Source: Achromobacter spanius
GTDB taxonomy: Bacteria > Pseudomonadota > Gammaproteobacteria > Burkholderiales > Burkholderiaceae_B
Assembly (NCBI RefSeq): GCF_003994415.1
Contig: NZ_CP034689.1
Span: forward strand, 4,216,001-4,280,000
Direction of reading: 5' to 3'
Length of the DNA: 64,000 bases
Shown here: piece after piece, positions 43,956-53,498 of the stretch
How the letters are laid out: every line of letters begins with the position of its first letter
How positions within the stretch are numbered: the first letter of the stretch is position 1
Notes under the pieces: model-generated
Database searches by the model: none
Seen by the model: the letters and a program-made list of their open reading frames with translations, nothing else
What the model was told of the DNA's origin: nothing
Made by a program: the position numbers and the translations under genes

Positions 43956-44771
43956 ATGAATTCCCAGGAAAACACGCTGTCGCCATGGAAGCGCTTGCGC
44001 GCGCACCGTGGCGGGCGCGTCGCGTTAAGTGCAGGGCTGATTGTGCTGGCGGCCATCGCGGCCACGCAGGCATGGGACCACCTGGGCGAACGCGCTCAGG
44101 AAAAGGTCGCCACCGCTGAAATCCGCAAGGTCGCGGATACGCTCAGCCAGATGGTGGCGGGCGCCGAGGGCGAGCCGGACGCCCTGCCATCCATCGACCC
44201 CACCCCCAAGGCCAAGGGTTTCTATGGCGAACTGGAACGGGCGGTCAAGACGGTGGCCAGTGAACGGGTGGCGCAGCACAAGGCCTATCTGACCGAGCTG
44301 AAAGACATCGGCATGCCCCGGCTGCTGGACGCGCACCGGCTGGCGCTGGACACCGGCCTGGTGGAAAGCCGAATGATTCTTGAGCAGGCCGAGCGCCTGG
44401 TGCCCAAGTACCGCGACCAAAGCATCCGGGTGCTGCAAGACATGCCGGAACTGATCCGGTCGCTGGCCATACGCGAACCCGAAAAGCAGAAGATGATGAA
44501 CACGCTGACCGCAACCCTGGCGCGCCGCAGCGACAGCCTGGGCCAGGTCTGGCTGCTGGAAACGCGCATCCTGCACGAGTTCGGCCAGATGATTTCACTG
44601 CTGGATGACAACCGCCAGTTTTGGTACGCCGACCATGACGAGCTGATGTTTGAACGCGACGGCGACTTGAAGCGCTTTAACCAACACATGGTGGCGATCA
44701 ACAAGATGGCGTTTGAACAGGAACGGCTGGGCAAGCAGCAGTTGGCCAACCTGTTCGCGGTACTTCCTTGA
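43956..44771 (+). CDS. Membrane-anchored hypothetical protein
   Basis: A 271-residue protein with one N-terminal membrane segment (VALSAGLIVLAAIAATQAW, about residues 20-38) and a long charged helical periplasmic part (repeated KVADTLSQ, KTVASERVAQHKAYL type segments), consistent with coiled coil. I do not recognise the family. ATG 43956 is chosen because it places the membrane segment normally; an upstream start at 43860 is open. It converges with the HemJ-like gene. Confidence 0.6.
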   Translation: MNSQENTLSPWKRLRAHRGGRVALSAGLIVLAAIAATQAWDHLGERAQEKVATAEIRKVADTLSQMVAGAEGEPDALPSIDPTPKAKGFYGELERAVKTVASERVAQHKAYLTELKDIGMPRLLDAHRLALDTGLVESRMILEQAERLVPKYRDQSIRVLQDMPELIRSLAIREPEKQKMMNTLTATLARRSDSLGQVWLLETRILHEFGQMISLLDDNRQFWYADHDELMFERDGDLKRFNQHMVAINKMAFEQERLGKQQLANLFAVLP

Positions 44772-44792
44772 CACCCTGCCCCGCGCCGTCCG

Positions 44793-45218
44793 TCAGAACG
44801 GCTTGACCACCACCAGCGTCACGATGACCGCGCACGCGATCACGGTGAATGGCGCGTAAAGGTCCACCAGCGGCGGACGCTTGAGCGAGCCGTTGACCAT
44901 CCGGCGCAACGACGCGCTTTGCAGGCCCAACAAGGCCGACAGCGCCAGCGCACAGCCCACCTTGATCCAGATCCAGTTCATGGCGAACCAGCCGAAGGTC
45001 ATGGCCAGATGCAGGCCAATCAGCCACGACACGAGCATGGCCGGCGTGGTCACCCACAGCGTCCAGCGCCGCAGCGCGCCAAGCATCTTGCGTTCCTTGG
45101 GCGCTTCATCGCCGTCTTGCGGCTGCGACGACAACAGAAACAAGGACACGAACAGCGAGCCGACAATCCACGTCACCACGGCCGCCACATGGGCCATCTT
45201 CAAGAGTTGATACGTCAT
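44793..45218 (-). CDS. HemJ/CopD-like membrane protein
   Basis: A 141-residue protein with four likely membrane helices. The pattern fits the HemJ (UPF0093) family: a His in helix 1 (KMAHVAAVVTWI), TPAMLVSWLIGLHLA, WIWIKVGCALALSAL with a Lys, and the typical C-terminus IVTLVVVKPF. HemJ oxidises protoporphyrinogen IX in heme synthesis. The match is partial and CopD-like proteins are similar, so the exact role is uncertain. It overlaps the DUF2242 gene by four bases (ATGA). Confidence 0.65.
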   Translation of the reverse strand: MTYQLLKMAHVAAVVTWIVGSLFVSLFLLSSQPQDGDEAPKERKMLGALRRWTLWVTTPAMLVSWLIGLHLAMTFGWFAMNWIWIKVGCALALSALLGLQSASLRRMVNGSLKRPPLVDLYAPFTVIACAVIVTLVVVKPF

Positions 45219-46042
45219 GGCGCGGGCTTGTCCGCGCCGGCGTCGGACGCCGATTCGGCTTTCTCGTTGAGCGTGGCCGAACCGGAGGGACCATTCGCGG
45301 TGGCCGGGTTCAGCGTGTCGGCTGGCGCGTCCGGCGACACCACGGGGTCAGCCGGCGGCTCGGCAGGCTTGGAGGCGGCGGGCGGCGGGGACGTGGTGCT
45401 GGGCATGGAGGGCTGAGCGGCGCTGGCCGGGCCGGACGGAGCGGCTGGTGGCGCCACCTGGGGCACAAGCTTGGGCGCAACCCGTGGCGCAACATGCGGC
45501 GCCACGGCGGCCTCGGCATCCGGCAGGAAACGCTGCAAAAGCTGGAAAAACCCTTCGTAGAACTTCGGCCGCGACACCGTCTGGCTGGCCGTCTTCACCA
45601 GCGAATCGTCGCTGGAACCGAACGGCATCGATACCTGCCCCAGCACGCTCACGCCCACGCTGGCCGAGCTGGTGGTGCGCTTGATGGAATAGCGGTCTTG
45701 CACCGCGTTGGCGAACACCGTGGCGCGCTGGTTGGCGCTGCCGTCCGAGGCGCAATCAATATTGAAATTGATCTGCGTGTGCTGGCCGTCTTCGCCCTGG
45801 AAATTCTTGTGGCCGGACACTCGCGCCGGGTCAAAGCGATCGATGTTGTAGCCCTGGCTCAGCAAGGCGCGGCGGCCCGCGTCGCAGGCCGTGGTGCTGG
45901 CAGTGGGAAAGGTGCGCGAGAACACGTCGTTCTGCGTGAAGTCTTCGCGTTCGTAGGCCGGTTTGGGGGAGGTACATCCCGCCAGGATCGCCGTCAGGCA
46001 GACAAACAGGGCAACAGGCAGACGACGGGTAACGCAGGGCAT
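45215..46042 (-). CDS. DUF2242 lipoprotein
   Basis: A 275-residue lipoprotein: signal and lipobox ILAGCTS (Cys near residue 23), then the DUF2242 domain with FPTASTTACDAGRRALLSQGYNI, NFQGEDGQHTQINFNIDCA, AVQDRYSIKRTTSSASVGVSVLGQVSMPFGSSDDSLVK. The C-terminal 100 residues are Pro/Ala-rich and probably unstructured. DUF2242 proteins occur in Burkholderiales envelopes; function is unknown. ATG 46042 starts right after a Pro-rich open stretch with no better site. Confidence 0.82.
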   Translation of the reverse strand: MPCVTRRLPVALFVCLTAILAGCTSPKPAYEREDFTQNDVFSRTFPTASTTACDAGRRALLSQGYNIDRFDPARVSGHKNFQGEDGQHTQINFNIDCASDGSANQRATVFANAVQDRYSIKRTTSSASVGVSVLGQVSMPFGSSDDSLVKTASQTVSRPKFYEGFFQLLQRFLPDAEAAVAPHVAPRVAPKLVPQVAPPAAPSGPASAAQPSMPSTTSPPPAASKPAEPPADPVVSPDAPADTLNPATANGPSGSATLNEKAESASDAGADKPAP

Positions 46043-46146
46043 GAGGGGTCCGGCTTTGGGCGTAAAGCGGGCATTATCGACCAGAAAGAAACGGCTGGCG
46101 AATGGCTGCCAACCGGATCCCCCCGGCCCGTGATGCGTTGAAACAG

Positions 46147-47124
46147 TTAATTCACCCGAATACACCTCACCTCGTGCCCCGACGCCACGGGCACGATGTC
46201 CGGCACCGCCGCCTGGCAGCGCGGCTCGGCCAATCCGCAACGCGGCGCGAACGCGCATCCGGGCGGCAAGGCGGCCAGGTCGGGCGGCGACCCCGGTATG
46301 GTTTCCAGCCGTTGACCTTTCTGCATGGCGCCATGCGCGCGGCCCTTCAGCAAAGCCAGCGTGTAGGGATGACGCGGTGCGCGCAGCAGGTCCGCCACGC
46401 TGCCCTGCTCCACGATGCGCCCGCCATACATCACCGCCACCCGGTCGGCAATTTCCGCGGCCGCACCGATGTCATGGGTCACAAACACGATGGACAAGCC
46501 CAGTTCGCGTTGCAGCTCGCGCAGCAACAGCAGAATCTGAATCTGCACCGTGGCGTCCAGGGCGGTGGTGGGCTCATCCGCCAGCAGCACCTTGGGGTTG
46601 CACGACAGGGCCAGCGCGATCATGGCGCGCTGGCGCATGCCGCCGGACATTTCATGCGGATAGGCTTGCAGCCGCCGCTCGGGGCTGGGAATACGCACGC
46701 GCTCGAACAGCGACAAGGCGCGCGCACGCGCCTCGGCGGCGCTCTTGCCGGTGTGCCGGCGCACCATTTCTTCAATCTGACGGCCCACGGTGTAGACGGG
46801 GTCCAGCGCCAGCAACGGCTCCTGGAACACCATCGACACCACCGGGCCGCGCAGGGCGGCAAGCTCGCGGGCGTTCATTGCCAGCACGTCGCGGCCATCC
46901 ACGCTCATTTCGCCGCTGATGCGCGTGCGGCGCGGCGGGTGCAGCCGCATCAGGGCGCGCAGGGTCACGCTCTTGCCGGAACCAGATTCGCCGATCAGCG
47001 CCACGGCTTCTCCGCGCCCCACGTCCAGGTTCACGCCATTCAAGGCATGCACGGTCTTGGCGCCCGCCTGAAAGGCGACTTCCAGGTTGCGGATGCGGAC
47101 CAAGGGGGAGGTCGGCGCGGTCAT
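46147..47124 (-). CDS. Peptide ABC transporter ATPase (DppD-like)
   Basis: A 325-residue ATPase: GESGSGKSVTLRAL (Walker A), FQEPLLALDPVYTVG, MSGGMRQRAMIALAL, VLLADEPTTALD, FVTHDIG, and the oligopeptide C-terminal element with Cys residues (PPGCAFAPRCGLAEPRCQAA) that in DppD coordinates an iron-sulfur cluster. It is the last gene of the transporter operon and overlaps the DppF-like gene by ATGA. Confidence 0.93.
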   Translation of the reverse strand: MTAPTSPLVRIRNLEVAFQAGAKTVHALNGVNLDVGRGEAVALIGESGSGKSVTLRALMRLHPPRRTRISGEMSVDGRDVLAMNARELAALRGPVVSMVFQEPLLALDPVYTVGRQIEEMVRRHTGKSAAEARARALSLFERVRIPSPERRLQAYPHEMSGGMRQRAMIALALSCNPKVLLADEPTTALDATVQIQILLLLRELQRELGLSIVFVTHDIGAAAEIADRVAVMYGGRIVEQGSVADLLRAPRHPYTLALLKGRAHGAMQKGQRLETIPGSPPDLAALPPGCAFAPRCGLAEPRCQAAVPDIVPVASGHEVRCIRVN

Positions 47125-48176
47125 GTCAGCGCTCCAGAAGCGGCATAGCCCGAATCAGGTTGATGGATCAGGCAGCGCACGGCATGGCCGCCCTGCTGCG
47201 TCACGGCTGGCGCTTCGGCCGCACAGGCCGCGCGCGCAAACGCGCAGCGGGTGTGGAAGCGGCACCCCGAAGGCGGGTCGATGGGGTTGGGCGGGTCGCC
47301 AGACAAGGGCGCCGATTCCGTGCGCTGCCCAGGTTCCATCGACGGCATGGACCGCAGCAGCGCTTGCGTGTAGGGATGGCGCGGCGCGTCGAACACCTGA
47401 TCCACCGGCCCCAGCTCCACGACCTCGCCCAGGTACATCACCATGACGCGGTCCGAGATGTAGCGCACCACGTTCAAGTCGTGGCTGATGAACATATAGG
47501 TCAGCCCGAAATCGTCTTTCAGGTCCAGCAGCAGGTTCAGCACCTGCGCTTCCACCGACTTGTCCAGGGCGGACACCGCTTCGTCCAGAATCACCAGGCG
47601 CGGATGCAAGGCCAGCGCGCGCGCGATGTTCACGCGTTGGCGCTGACCGCCCGACAATTCATGCGGGTAACGGCCGGCAAAGCGCTGCGCCTCCAGGCCC
47701 ACGCGGCCCAGCAGCCCACGCGCCACCGAGATGGCGTCGCGCTTGGGGCTGCCGTGCACCAGCGGGCCGAAGGCCACGGAATCTTCGATCGTCATGCGGG
47801 GGTTCAGCGACGAATAACTGTCCTGGAACACCATCTGTGTCTGGCGGCGAAATTCGCGCAGCGCCAGCGCGCGCGAGCCTACCGCCATGCCATCGAACAC
47901 CAACTCGCCCCGGTCCTGTTTGATCAGTTGCATCACCAGCCGCGCGGTGGTGGACTTGCCGCAACCCGATTCCCCCACCACGCCCAGCGTCTCGCCCTTC
48001 TTCACGTCGAAGTCCACGCCGTCCACCGCGCGTACCGCGTTGCCGCCCCGGCCACGCGAGAGCGGATCGCGCTTCAGCGGGAAGTGCTTGACCAGGCCGC
48101 GCACGCTCAACAAGGGCTGGGCCGGGCCGCCCACGTCTTCATGAGCCAAGCGCACTGCATCGTTGACCGCATTCAT
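47121..48176 (-). CDS. Peptide ABC transporter ATPase (DppF-like)
   Basis: A 351-residue ATPase. GESGCGKSTTARLVM, FQDSYSSLNPRMTI, LSGGQRQRVNIARAL, LVILDEAVSALDKS (a VSALD variant of the TALD motif), FISHDLNVV and the Cys-rich tail FHTRCAFARAACAAEAPA are visible. It pairs with the DppD-like ATPase in the operon. Start ATG 48176 overlaps the permease stop by ATGA. Confidence 0.93.
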   Translation of the reverse strand: MNAVNDAVRLAHEDVGGPAQPLLSVRGLVKHFPLKRDPLSRGRGGNAVRAVDGVDFDVKKGETLGVVGESGCGKSTTARLVMQLIKQDRGELVFDGMAVGSRALALREFRRQTQMVFQDSYSSLNPRMTIEDSVAFGPLVHGSPKRDAISVARGLLGRVGLEAQRFAGRYPHELSGGQRQRVNIARALALHPRLVILDEAVSALDKSVEAQVLNLLLDLKDDFGLTYMFISHDLNVVRYISDRVMVMYLGEVVELGPVDQVFDAPRHPYTQALLRSMPSMEPGQRTESAPLSGDPPNPIDPPSGCRFHTRCAFARAACAAEAPAVTQQGGHAVRCLIHQPDSGYAASGALT

Positions 48177-49069
48177 TCCTTGACCTCCATGGCCGAGCGC
48201 AGTCCGTCGGACAGCAGGTTGAAGGACATCGACGTGATGAAAATCATCACGCCCGGCAGTGCCGCCACCCAAGGTTGGGTGTAGATGGCGGTGCGCAAGG
48301 TGTTCAGCATCAAGCCCCATTCCGGCTCGGGCGGGCGCACGCCCAGCCCCAGGAACGACAGGCCCGAGGCCAGGATCATGGACACCGAGATCAGGCTGGT
48401 GGAATACACGAAGATGGGACCCAGCACGTTCGACAGCACATGCGCGCGCACGATGGTCAGCGGCGATGCGCCCGAGGCCCGCGCCGCGTCCACGTAGTCG
48501 CTGCGCCGCACCTGCGTGGTGACGCTTTCGGCCACGCGCACGATCTGCGGAATGAAGACGATGGTGAGCGACAGCAGCGCGTTGAAGATGCCCGCGCCCA
48601 AGGTGCCCGACAGCGCAATGGCCAGCAGCACCGACGGAAACGCATAGAACACGTCCACCACCCGCATGATCAGCGTGCTGGTCCAGCCGCCCGCGTAGCC
48701 CGCCAGGATGCCGATGGCGCTGCCCACCACGAACGCCGCAATCACCGGCACGATGCCCATGAACAGCGACAGGCGCGCGCCCAGCATCAAGCGCGACAAC
48801 ATGTCGCGGCCCAGCTCGTCGGCCCCCAGCGGATAGCCTTCGGTACCGATGGGCCGCAGGCGCTTGAGCATGGACGCATGGAACGGGTCCGCCGGCGTGA
48901 TCCATGGCGCCAGGATGGCGATGAGGATCAGCGCCAGGATGACGCCGCCGGCGGCCAGCGCCACGGGGTCGCGGCGCAAGCGGCGCAGCACGTTCGACCA
49001 ATAGCCCGGCGATCGCGCCACGGGCGCCACGACCGCCGTGGCGGTCAGGCTGGCAACGGAATCGCTCAT
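48173..49069 (-). CDS. Peptide ABC transporter permease (DppC-like)
   Basis: A 298-residue inner-membrane protein with six helices, HASMLKRLRPIGTEGYPLGADELGRDMLSRLM (the DppC entry motif), VRRSDYVDAARASGASPLTIVRAHVLSN (coupling loop) and SFLGLGVRPPEPEWGLML. It forms the membrane channel with the DppB-like permease encoded directly before it (one-base gap). Confidence 0.94.
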   Translation of the reverse strand: MSDSVASLTATAVVAPVARSPGYWSNVLRRLRRDPVALAAGGVILALILIAILAPWITPADPFHASMLKRLRPIGTEGYPLGADELGRDMLSRLMLGARLSLFMGIVPVIAAFVVGSAIGILAGYAGGWTSTLIMRVVDVFYAFPSVLLAIALSGTLGAGIFNALLSLTIVFIPQIVRVAESVTTQVRRSDYVDAARASGASPLTIVRAHVLSNVLGPIFVYSTSLISVSMILASGLSFLGLGVRPPEPEWGLMLNTLRTAIYTQPWVAALPGVMIFITSMSFNLLSDGLRSAMEVKE

Positions 49070-49070
49070 G

Positions 49071-50024
49071 TCAGCTCCTTTCGATGCGTGGGTCGAACAG
49101 GCCTTGCAGGATGTCCACGGCCAGGTTCAAGACCACGAAGAACAAGGCCAGCACCAGGATCGTGCCCTGCAACAGCGGCAGGTCGCGCTGGAAGATGGCG
49201 GCGTTGAGCAGGAAGCCCGTGCCCGGCCACGAGAACACCGTTTCGATCAGGATGGAGCCGCCCAGCAGATAGCCCAGTTGCAGGCCCATCACCGCCAAGG
49301 CGGTGGGCGCGCAGTTCTTGACGACGTGCAGGAATACGCCCAGGTCGGTCAGGCCGCGCGCGCGCAGACCCACCACGAATTCCTGCGACAGCGTCTCGGC
49401 CACCAGCGCGCGCACGGTGCGCGCGATGATGCCCATCGGTATCACCGACATCGTCACGGCGGGCAGGATCATGTGGCGGATGTGCGCCCAGTCCGCCGCC
49501 CATTCGCCCGACCCGCCCGGCCCCGCCCCCGTGGGCGGCAGCCACATCAGCTGCGTTGAAAAGATGATGACCAGCACCATGCCCAGCCAGTAATGCGGCA
49601 CGCTGACGCCGAAGACCGACACGAAGGACGCAATGCGGTCCAGCGGCGAATTGCGGAAGTACCCGCCGACAAAGCCCAGGAACGCGCCCACGACAAAGCC
49701 CAGCAGCGTGGCCAGACAGGCCAGCCGCAAGGTGTTGCCCACCGCCTTGAAGACCTCGGCCGACACGGGGCGGCCGGTGGCGATGGACGTACCCAGGTCC
49801 CCATGCAGCGCGCGCCACAGCCAGCCGGCGAATTGCTCGATCAAGGGGCGGTCAAAGCCGTAGAGCTGCATCAATTGCCGTTGCAGGTCGGCGGACGCAT
49901 CGGGAGGAAGAATGGACACCAGCGGATCGCCGGGCGCCAGGTGGATCAGCAGAAAACAGAGCAGCGCGACCCCCACCATGATGGGCAAGGCGTACACGAT
50001 GCGCCGCAGGATGTAAGACAGCAT
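49071..50024 (-). CDS. Peptide ABC transporter permease (DppB-like)
   Basis: A 317-residue inner-membrane protein: MLSYILRRIVYALPIMVGVALLCFLLIHLAPGDP is the DppB N-terminus, LYGFDRPLIEQFAGWLWRALHGDLGTSI follows, and RARGLTDLGVFLHVVKNCAPT is the coupling loop. ATG 50024 is preferred over GTG 50033. The SBP gene stop is 58 bp upstream. Confidence 0.93.
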   Translation of the reverse strand: MLSYILRRIVYALPIMVGVALLCFLLIHLAPGDPLVSILPPDASADLQRQLMQLYGFDRPLIEQFAGWLWRALHGDLGTSIATGRPVSAEVFKAVGNTLRLACLATLLGFVVGAFLGFVGGYFRNSPLDRIASFVSVFGVSVPHYWLGMVLVIIFSTQLMWLPPTGAGPGGSGEWAADWAHIRHMILPAVTMSVIPMGIIARTVRALVAETLSQEFVVGLRARGLTDLGVFLHVVKNCAPTALAVMGLQLGYLLGGSILIETVFSWPGTGFLLNAAIFQRDLPLLQGTILVLALFFVVLNLAVDILQGLFDPRIERS

Positions 50025-50082
50025 AGGCGTCACCGGCTAGGGCGCCGAAGGCCGCACGGGGCAGCCTTCGGCGCGTTCAGGA

Positions 50083-51750
50083 TCAATCCATCGACATGGT
50101 GGCGATATCGATGAACCAGCTCTTGGGCTGCACCACGCCCTTGACCTTCGGCGAAATCGCGCGCGGGCCGACGTCATGCGCAATCCAGACAAACGGCGCC
50201 TCTTCGACCACGCGCGCATGCAGCTTGGCCAGGGCGGCGTCGCGTTCGGCGGGGGTGAAGGTGGTGCGCGCATCCTTGATCAAGTCGTCGATTTCGGCGT
50301 TGCCGAAATAGCCCCAGTTGTTGGAGGCCGGCGGAAAGGTCTTGGTGCTGGCAAAGCGCACGATGGCGAAGAACGGGTCCATGGCCGCGAAGCTGACGTT
50401 GATGGCGTCGCTGCCGTTGGCCGACGGGTCCTTGGCGCCCTTGCGCCAGTTGGTGAACAAGGTGTTCCACTCCACCACGTCAAAGCTCACGTCGAAGTAG
50501 CAGTCCTTCAGGTTCTGCTGCACGAACTCGTTCATGGGCAGAGGCTGCATCTGGCCGGAGCCCGATGCCGAGGTCTGCACCTTCACCTTGATGGGCTTGG
50601 CCTGGGAATAACCCGCTTCGGTCATCAGCTTGCGCGCGGCGTCCGGGTCGTACTTGATGTCGAACTTGGGGTTGCCCCACCACGGATGGCCCGGCGGCAC
50701 CGTGCCCTTGGGCTCGCCCATCATGCCGCCCAGCAACTGCTTGAGCTCGCCCCGGTTCACGCACAGGTTGGCGGCCTTGCGCACGCGCGCATCGAGCCAC
50801 GGCGAGCCTTCCTTGAACGACAACTGCCACGGCCACACGTGCGGCTGTTCATTGGAATAGATGATGAAGCCACGGCTCTTGATGGCGTCGAAGGCGTCCG
50901 GCGCTGGCGCTTCAATCCAATCCACCTGGCCGGACATCAACGCAGCCGTGCGCGAGTTGGCTTCGGGCAGCGGCAGCATCACCACGCGGTCGATCTTCGG
51001 GCGGCGCTTTTCGTCCCAGTACTGGTCGTACTTCACCACTTCGAGCCGTTCGCGCGGCACGAACTTGGCCATCTTGAACGGGCCGGTGCCCGAGGCATCG
51101 GCGGCAAAGGCGGCCCAGGCCTTTTGCGAACGCTCGGCCGGATCCGTGACGGACGCCGGCACCTCGGCCAGCTTCTTCTTCCACTGCGCGGGCGACGCCA
51201 TGTACAGATTGGTCAGGTTGATCGGCAGAAAGGAATCCGGCTCGGACGTCGTCAGTTCCACCGTCAGGTCATCGATCTTTTTCGCGGACCTAAGGGTCGG
51301 CATGCGCGAGGCCGTCACGCCTACCTGGCTGGCGTCGAACTGCGGCGCGCTCTTGTCCAAGACCTTGCCCACGTTCCAGACCACGGCGTCGGCATTGAAG
51401 TCGGACCCATCGTGGAACTTCACGCCGGGGCGCAGCTTGAATACCCACTTGGTCTTGTCCGAAGCGTCCACATCCCACGACACGGCAAGGTCGGGGATCA
51501 GCACGCTGGGCCCGTCCTTCTTGGACAGGTCCCATTGCGTCAGGCCGTCGTACATCGGAATGCCGGTGAAGCGGTTTCCCTCAAAGCCTTGGTCGGGCTG
51601 GCCCAGCGTGCGAGGGATGTCGCCGGCGGTCATGCCGATGCGCAACACCTTTTCGGCTTGCGCCGCGCCAGGGGCGATCACTGCAACGCCGGCGGCCGTC
51701 AGCGCAAGCGCGGCGGCATAGGACTTGAGGCGGAAACTCCGTGTCTGCAT
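50083..51750 (-). CDS. Peptide ABC transporter substrate-binding protein (SBP_bac_5)
   Basis: A 555-residue periplasmic receptor of family 5: signal peptide to about residue 30 (AQA-EKVLRIG), VLIPDLAVSWDVDASDKTKWVFKLRPGVKFHDGSDF, SGTGPFKMAKFVPRERLE and a C-terminal domain. The ligand could be a peptide, an N-carbamoyl or similar amide, since a carbamoylase-type amidase gene is upstream. GGAG precedes ATG 51750. The in-frame stretch further upstream is not the start. Confidence 0.93.
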   Translation of the reverse strand: MQTRSFRLKSYAAALALTAAGVAVIAPGAAQAEKVLRIGMTAGDIPRTLGQPDQGFEGNRFTGIPMYDGLTQWDLSKKDGPSVLIPDLAVSWDVDASDKTKWVFKLRPGVKFHDGSDFNADAVVWNVGKVLDKSAPQFDASQVGVTASRMPTLRSAKKIDDLTVELTTSEPDSFLPINLTNLYMASPAQWKKKLAEVPASVTDPAERSQKAWAAFAADASGTGPFKMAKFVPRERLEVVKYDQYWDEKRRPKIDRVVMLPLPEANSRTAALMSGQVDWIEAPAPDAFDAIKSRGFIIYSNEQPHVWPWQLSFKEGSPWLDARVRKAANLCVNRGELKQLLGGMMGEPKGTVPPGHPWWGNPKFDIKYDPDAARKLMTEAGYSQAKPIKVKVQTSASGSGQMQPLPMNEFVQQNLKDCYFDVSFDVVEWNTLFTNWRKGAKDPSANGSDAINVSFAAMDPFFAIVRFASTKTFPPASNNWGYFGNAEIDDLIKDARTTFTPAERDAALAKLHARVVEEAPFVWIAHDVGPRAISPKVKGVVQPKSWFIDIATMSMD

Positions 51751-52106
51751 GTGGTTCTCCAATGTCTTGCAAGATGCCTTCCCCGCGAGGGTGAGGCGCG
51801 CGTGAACAGGGTTGGTACACAGATTTTGTATAAGCAATATCCGTGCCATTTTTGGAACCGGGAAGCAGAGTCAGGGATAGTCCCGAGGCGGGCGCGGGGG
51901 TGCCGGGCGCAGCGTCGGACGCCCCCGCCGCGCGAACGTGTCCGAGCGCGTGCGGGGAGTCAATGCAAAGGGATTACCAGCAGGTGCTGGGGTGGGTGAC
52001 GGGTAGGAGCCAGACGGGCGACAGGCACCACGGCGGCGCGAAGTGCGCTCCCCGTGCGCCGCCTTGGTGCAGCATGCACACGTCCGCGCACCTGCGCGTC
52101 AACACA
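51751..52106. other. Intergenic region between amidase and receptor genes
   Basis: A 356-bp non-coding gap. It holds a strong long hairpin (listed separately), GC-rich small dyads around 51905-51930 and probably the promoter of the receptor gene. I see no gene and no RNA I recognise. Confidence 0.6.
52025..52070. repeat. Long hairpin after the amidase gene
   Basis: GCACCA-GGCGGCGC and GCGCCGCC-TGGTGC pair in a 14-bp stem with one mismatch, 37 bp after the amidase stop on the minus strand. No U-tract follows, so it is more likely an mRNA-stabilising or pausing structure than a classical terminator. Confidence 0.65.
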
Positions 52107-53396
52107 TCAGTTGGCAACGCCCGCTTGCGCCAGCATGGCGCGCAGCAGGACGTTGCATCCTGCCTCCAGATGGTCGGGGCGCGCGTCTTCGATTTCGTTG
52201 TGGCTGATGCCGTCCTTGCAGGGCACGAAGATCATGGCCGCGGGCGCCACACGGGCCACGTAGACGGCATCGTGCCCCGCCCCGCTGACCACGTTCATCG
52301 CCGACAAGCCCAGGTCGCGCGCGCCTTCGCGCACCGACTGCACCAAGGCAGGCGCGAACGGTTGCGGCGCAAAGTACACCACCTGCTCGATCTGCGCCGT
52401 GACGCCACGGCTGTCGGCCGCCGCATCCACCGCCGCGCGCAAGGCCGCGTCCATGGCCGAGAGCGTGGCGTCGTCGGCCGCGCGCAGGTCCACGGTCAGG
52501 CGCACGCGGCCGGGAATCACATTGCGCGAATTGGGGAACACATCCATCCAGCCCACCGTGGCACGCGCATCCGGCGCGTGCGCCAGGGCAATCTGGTTCA
52601 CCGCCAGCACCAGCTCGGACGCCGCCAGCAAGGCATCGCGGCGCAGCGGCATGGGCGTGGGGCCAGCATGCGCCTCGACGCCCGTCAGCACCACGTCGTA
52701 CCAGCGCTGGCCCAAGGCGGCGGTGACCACGCCGATGACCGTGTCGGCGGCTTCCAGCACGGGGCCTTGCTCAATGTGCGCCTCGAAGTAGGCGCCTACG
52801 TCATAGGCAGGGACGCCGTCCTGCCGCGCTGGCGGCACGGCAACCTGGCCCGCATAGCCGATGGCCTCCAGGGCCTGGCTGACGCTCACGCCCTCGCGGT
52901 CCTGCTGCGCCAGCGCATGCTGCAAGGTAAAGGCCCCGGCATACACGCCCGAGCCCATCATCACCGGCACAAAGCGCGAGCCCTCTTCATTGGTCCAGAC
53001 AGCCAGTTCCAGCGGCGCCTCGGTCTGCACGCCATGGTCATTCAGCGTGCGCAGCACCTCCAGCCCGGCCAGCACGCCGTAGTTGCCATCGAACTTGCCG
53101 CCCGTGGGCTGGGTGTCGATGTGGCTGCCCGTCATGACGGCGGGCAAGTCGTTGTTGCGGCCCGGGCGGCGCGCGAAGATATTGCCGATGGCGTCCACGC
53201 GGACATCACAGCCGGCCTCTTGTACCCAACGCACGAACAGGTCGCGTCCCTGGCGGTCCAGGTCGGTCAGGGCCAGGCGGCACACGCCGCCTTTTTCCGT
53301 ACCGCCAATCTGCGCCAGATCCATCAATGACTGCCATAGGCGCGCGCCATCCACGCGCAGGTCGGCCAGCGTTTCGGTAGCGGGGGCAAGGCTCAT
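52107..53396 (-). CDS. M20 hydantoinase/carbamoylase-family amidase
   Basis: A 429-residue metal-dependent amidase. TGSHIDTQPTGGKFDGNYGVLAGLEVL (metal His and Asp), WTNEEGSRF (catalytic Glu pair), EAHIEQGPVLE, GVEAHAGPTPMPLRRDA, and SGAGHDAVYVARVAPAAMIFVPCKDGISHNEIED match the N-carbamoyl-L-amino-acid hydrolase / allantoate amidohydrolase group. It cleaves ureido or amide compounds to release ammonia and amino acids. With the MFS and ABC transporters it suggests uptake and hydrolysis of N-carbamoyl compounds. No hydantoinase gene is in the window. Confidence 0.92.
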   Translation of the reverse strand: MSLAPATETLADLRVDGARLWQSLMDLAQIGGTEKGGVCRLALTDLDRQGRDLFVRWVQEAGCDVRVDAIGNIFARRPGRNNDLPAVMTGSHIDTQPTGGKFDGNYGVLAGLEVLRTLNDHGVQTEAPLELAVWTNEEGSRFVPVMMGSGVYAGAFTLQHALAQQDREGVSVSQALEAIGYAGQVAVPPARQDGVPAYDVGAYFEAHIEQGPVLEAADTVIGVVTAALGQRWYDVVLTGVEAHAGPTPMPLRRDALLAASELVLAVNQIALAHAPDARATVGWMDVFPNSRNVIPGRVRLTVDLRAADDATLSAMDAALRAAVDAAADSRGVTAQIEQVVYFAPQPFAPALVQSVREGARDLGLSAMNVVSGAGHDAVYVARVAPAAMIFVPCKDGISHNEIEDARPDHLEAGCNVLLRAMLAQAGVAN

Positions 53397-53498
53397 GGGG
53401 ACTCCTGTTCAACAAGCAGCCGCGCAAGCTCGCGGCACGGGTTCTGGTTCGGACTCGCCCGATTCTGCTCTGTGTACCAGCGCCCTGCCAAGCCCCAT

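Noticed and set aside
50176..51999. A 607-codon plus-strand frame over the receptor gene
   Set aside because: Antisense to a well-supported SBP_bac_5 gene; low-complexity and His/Arg-rich as expected of a mirror frame.
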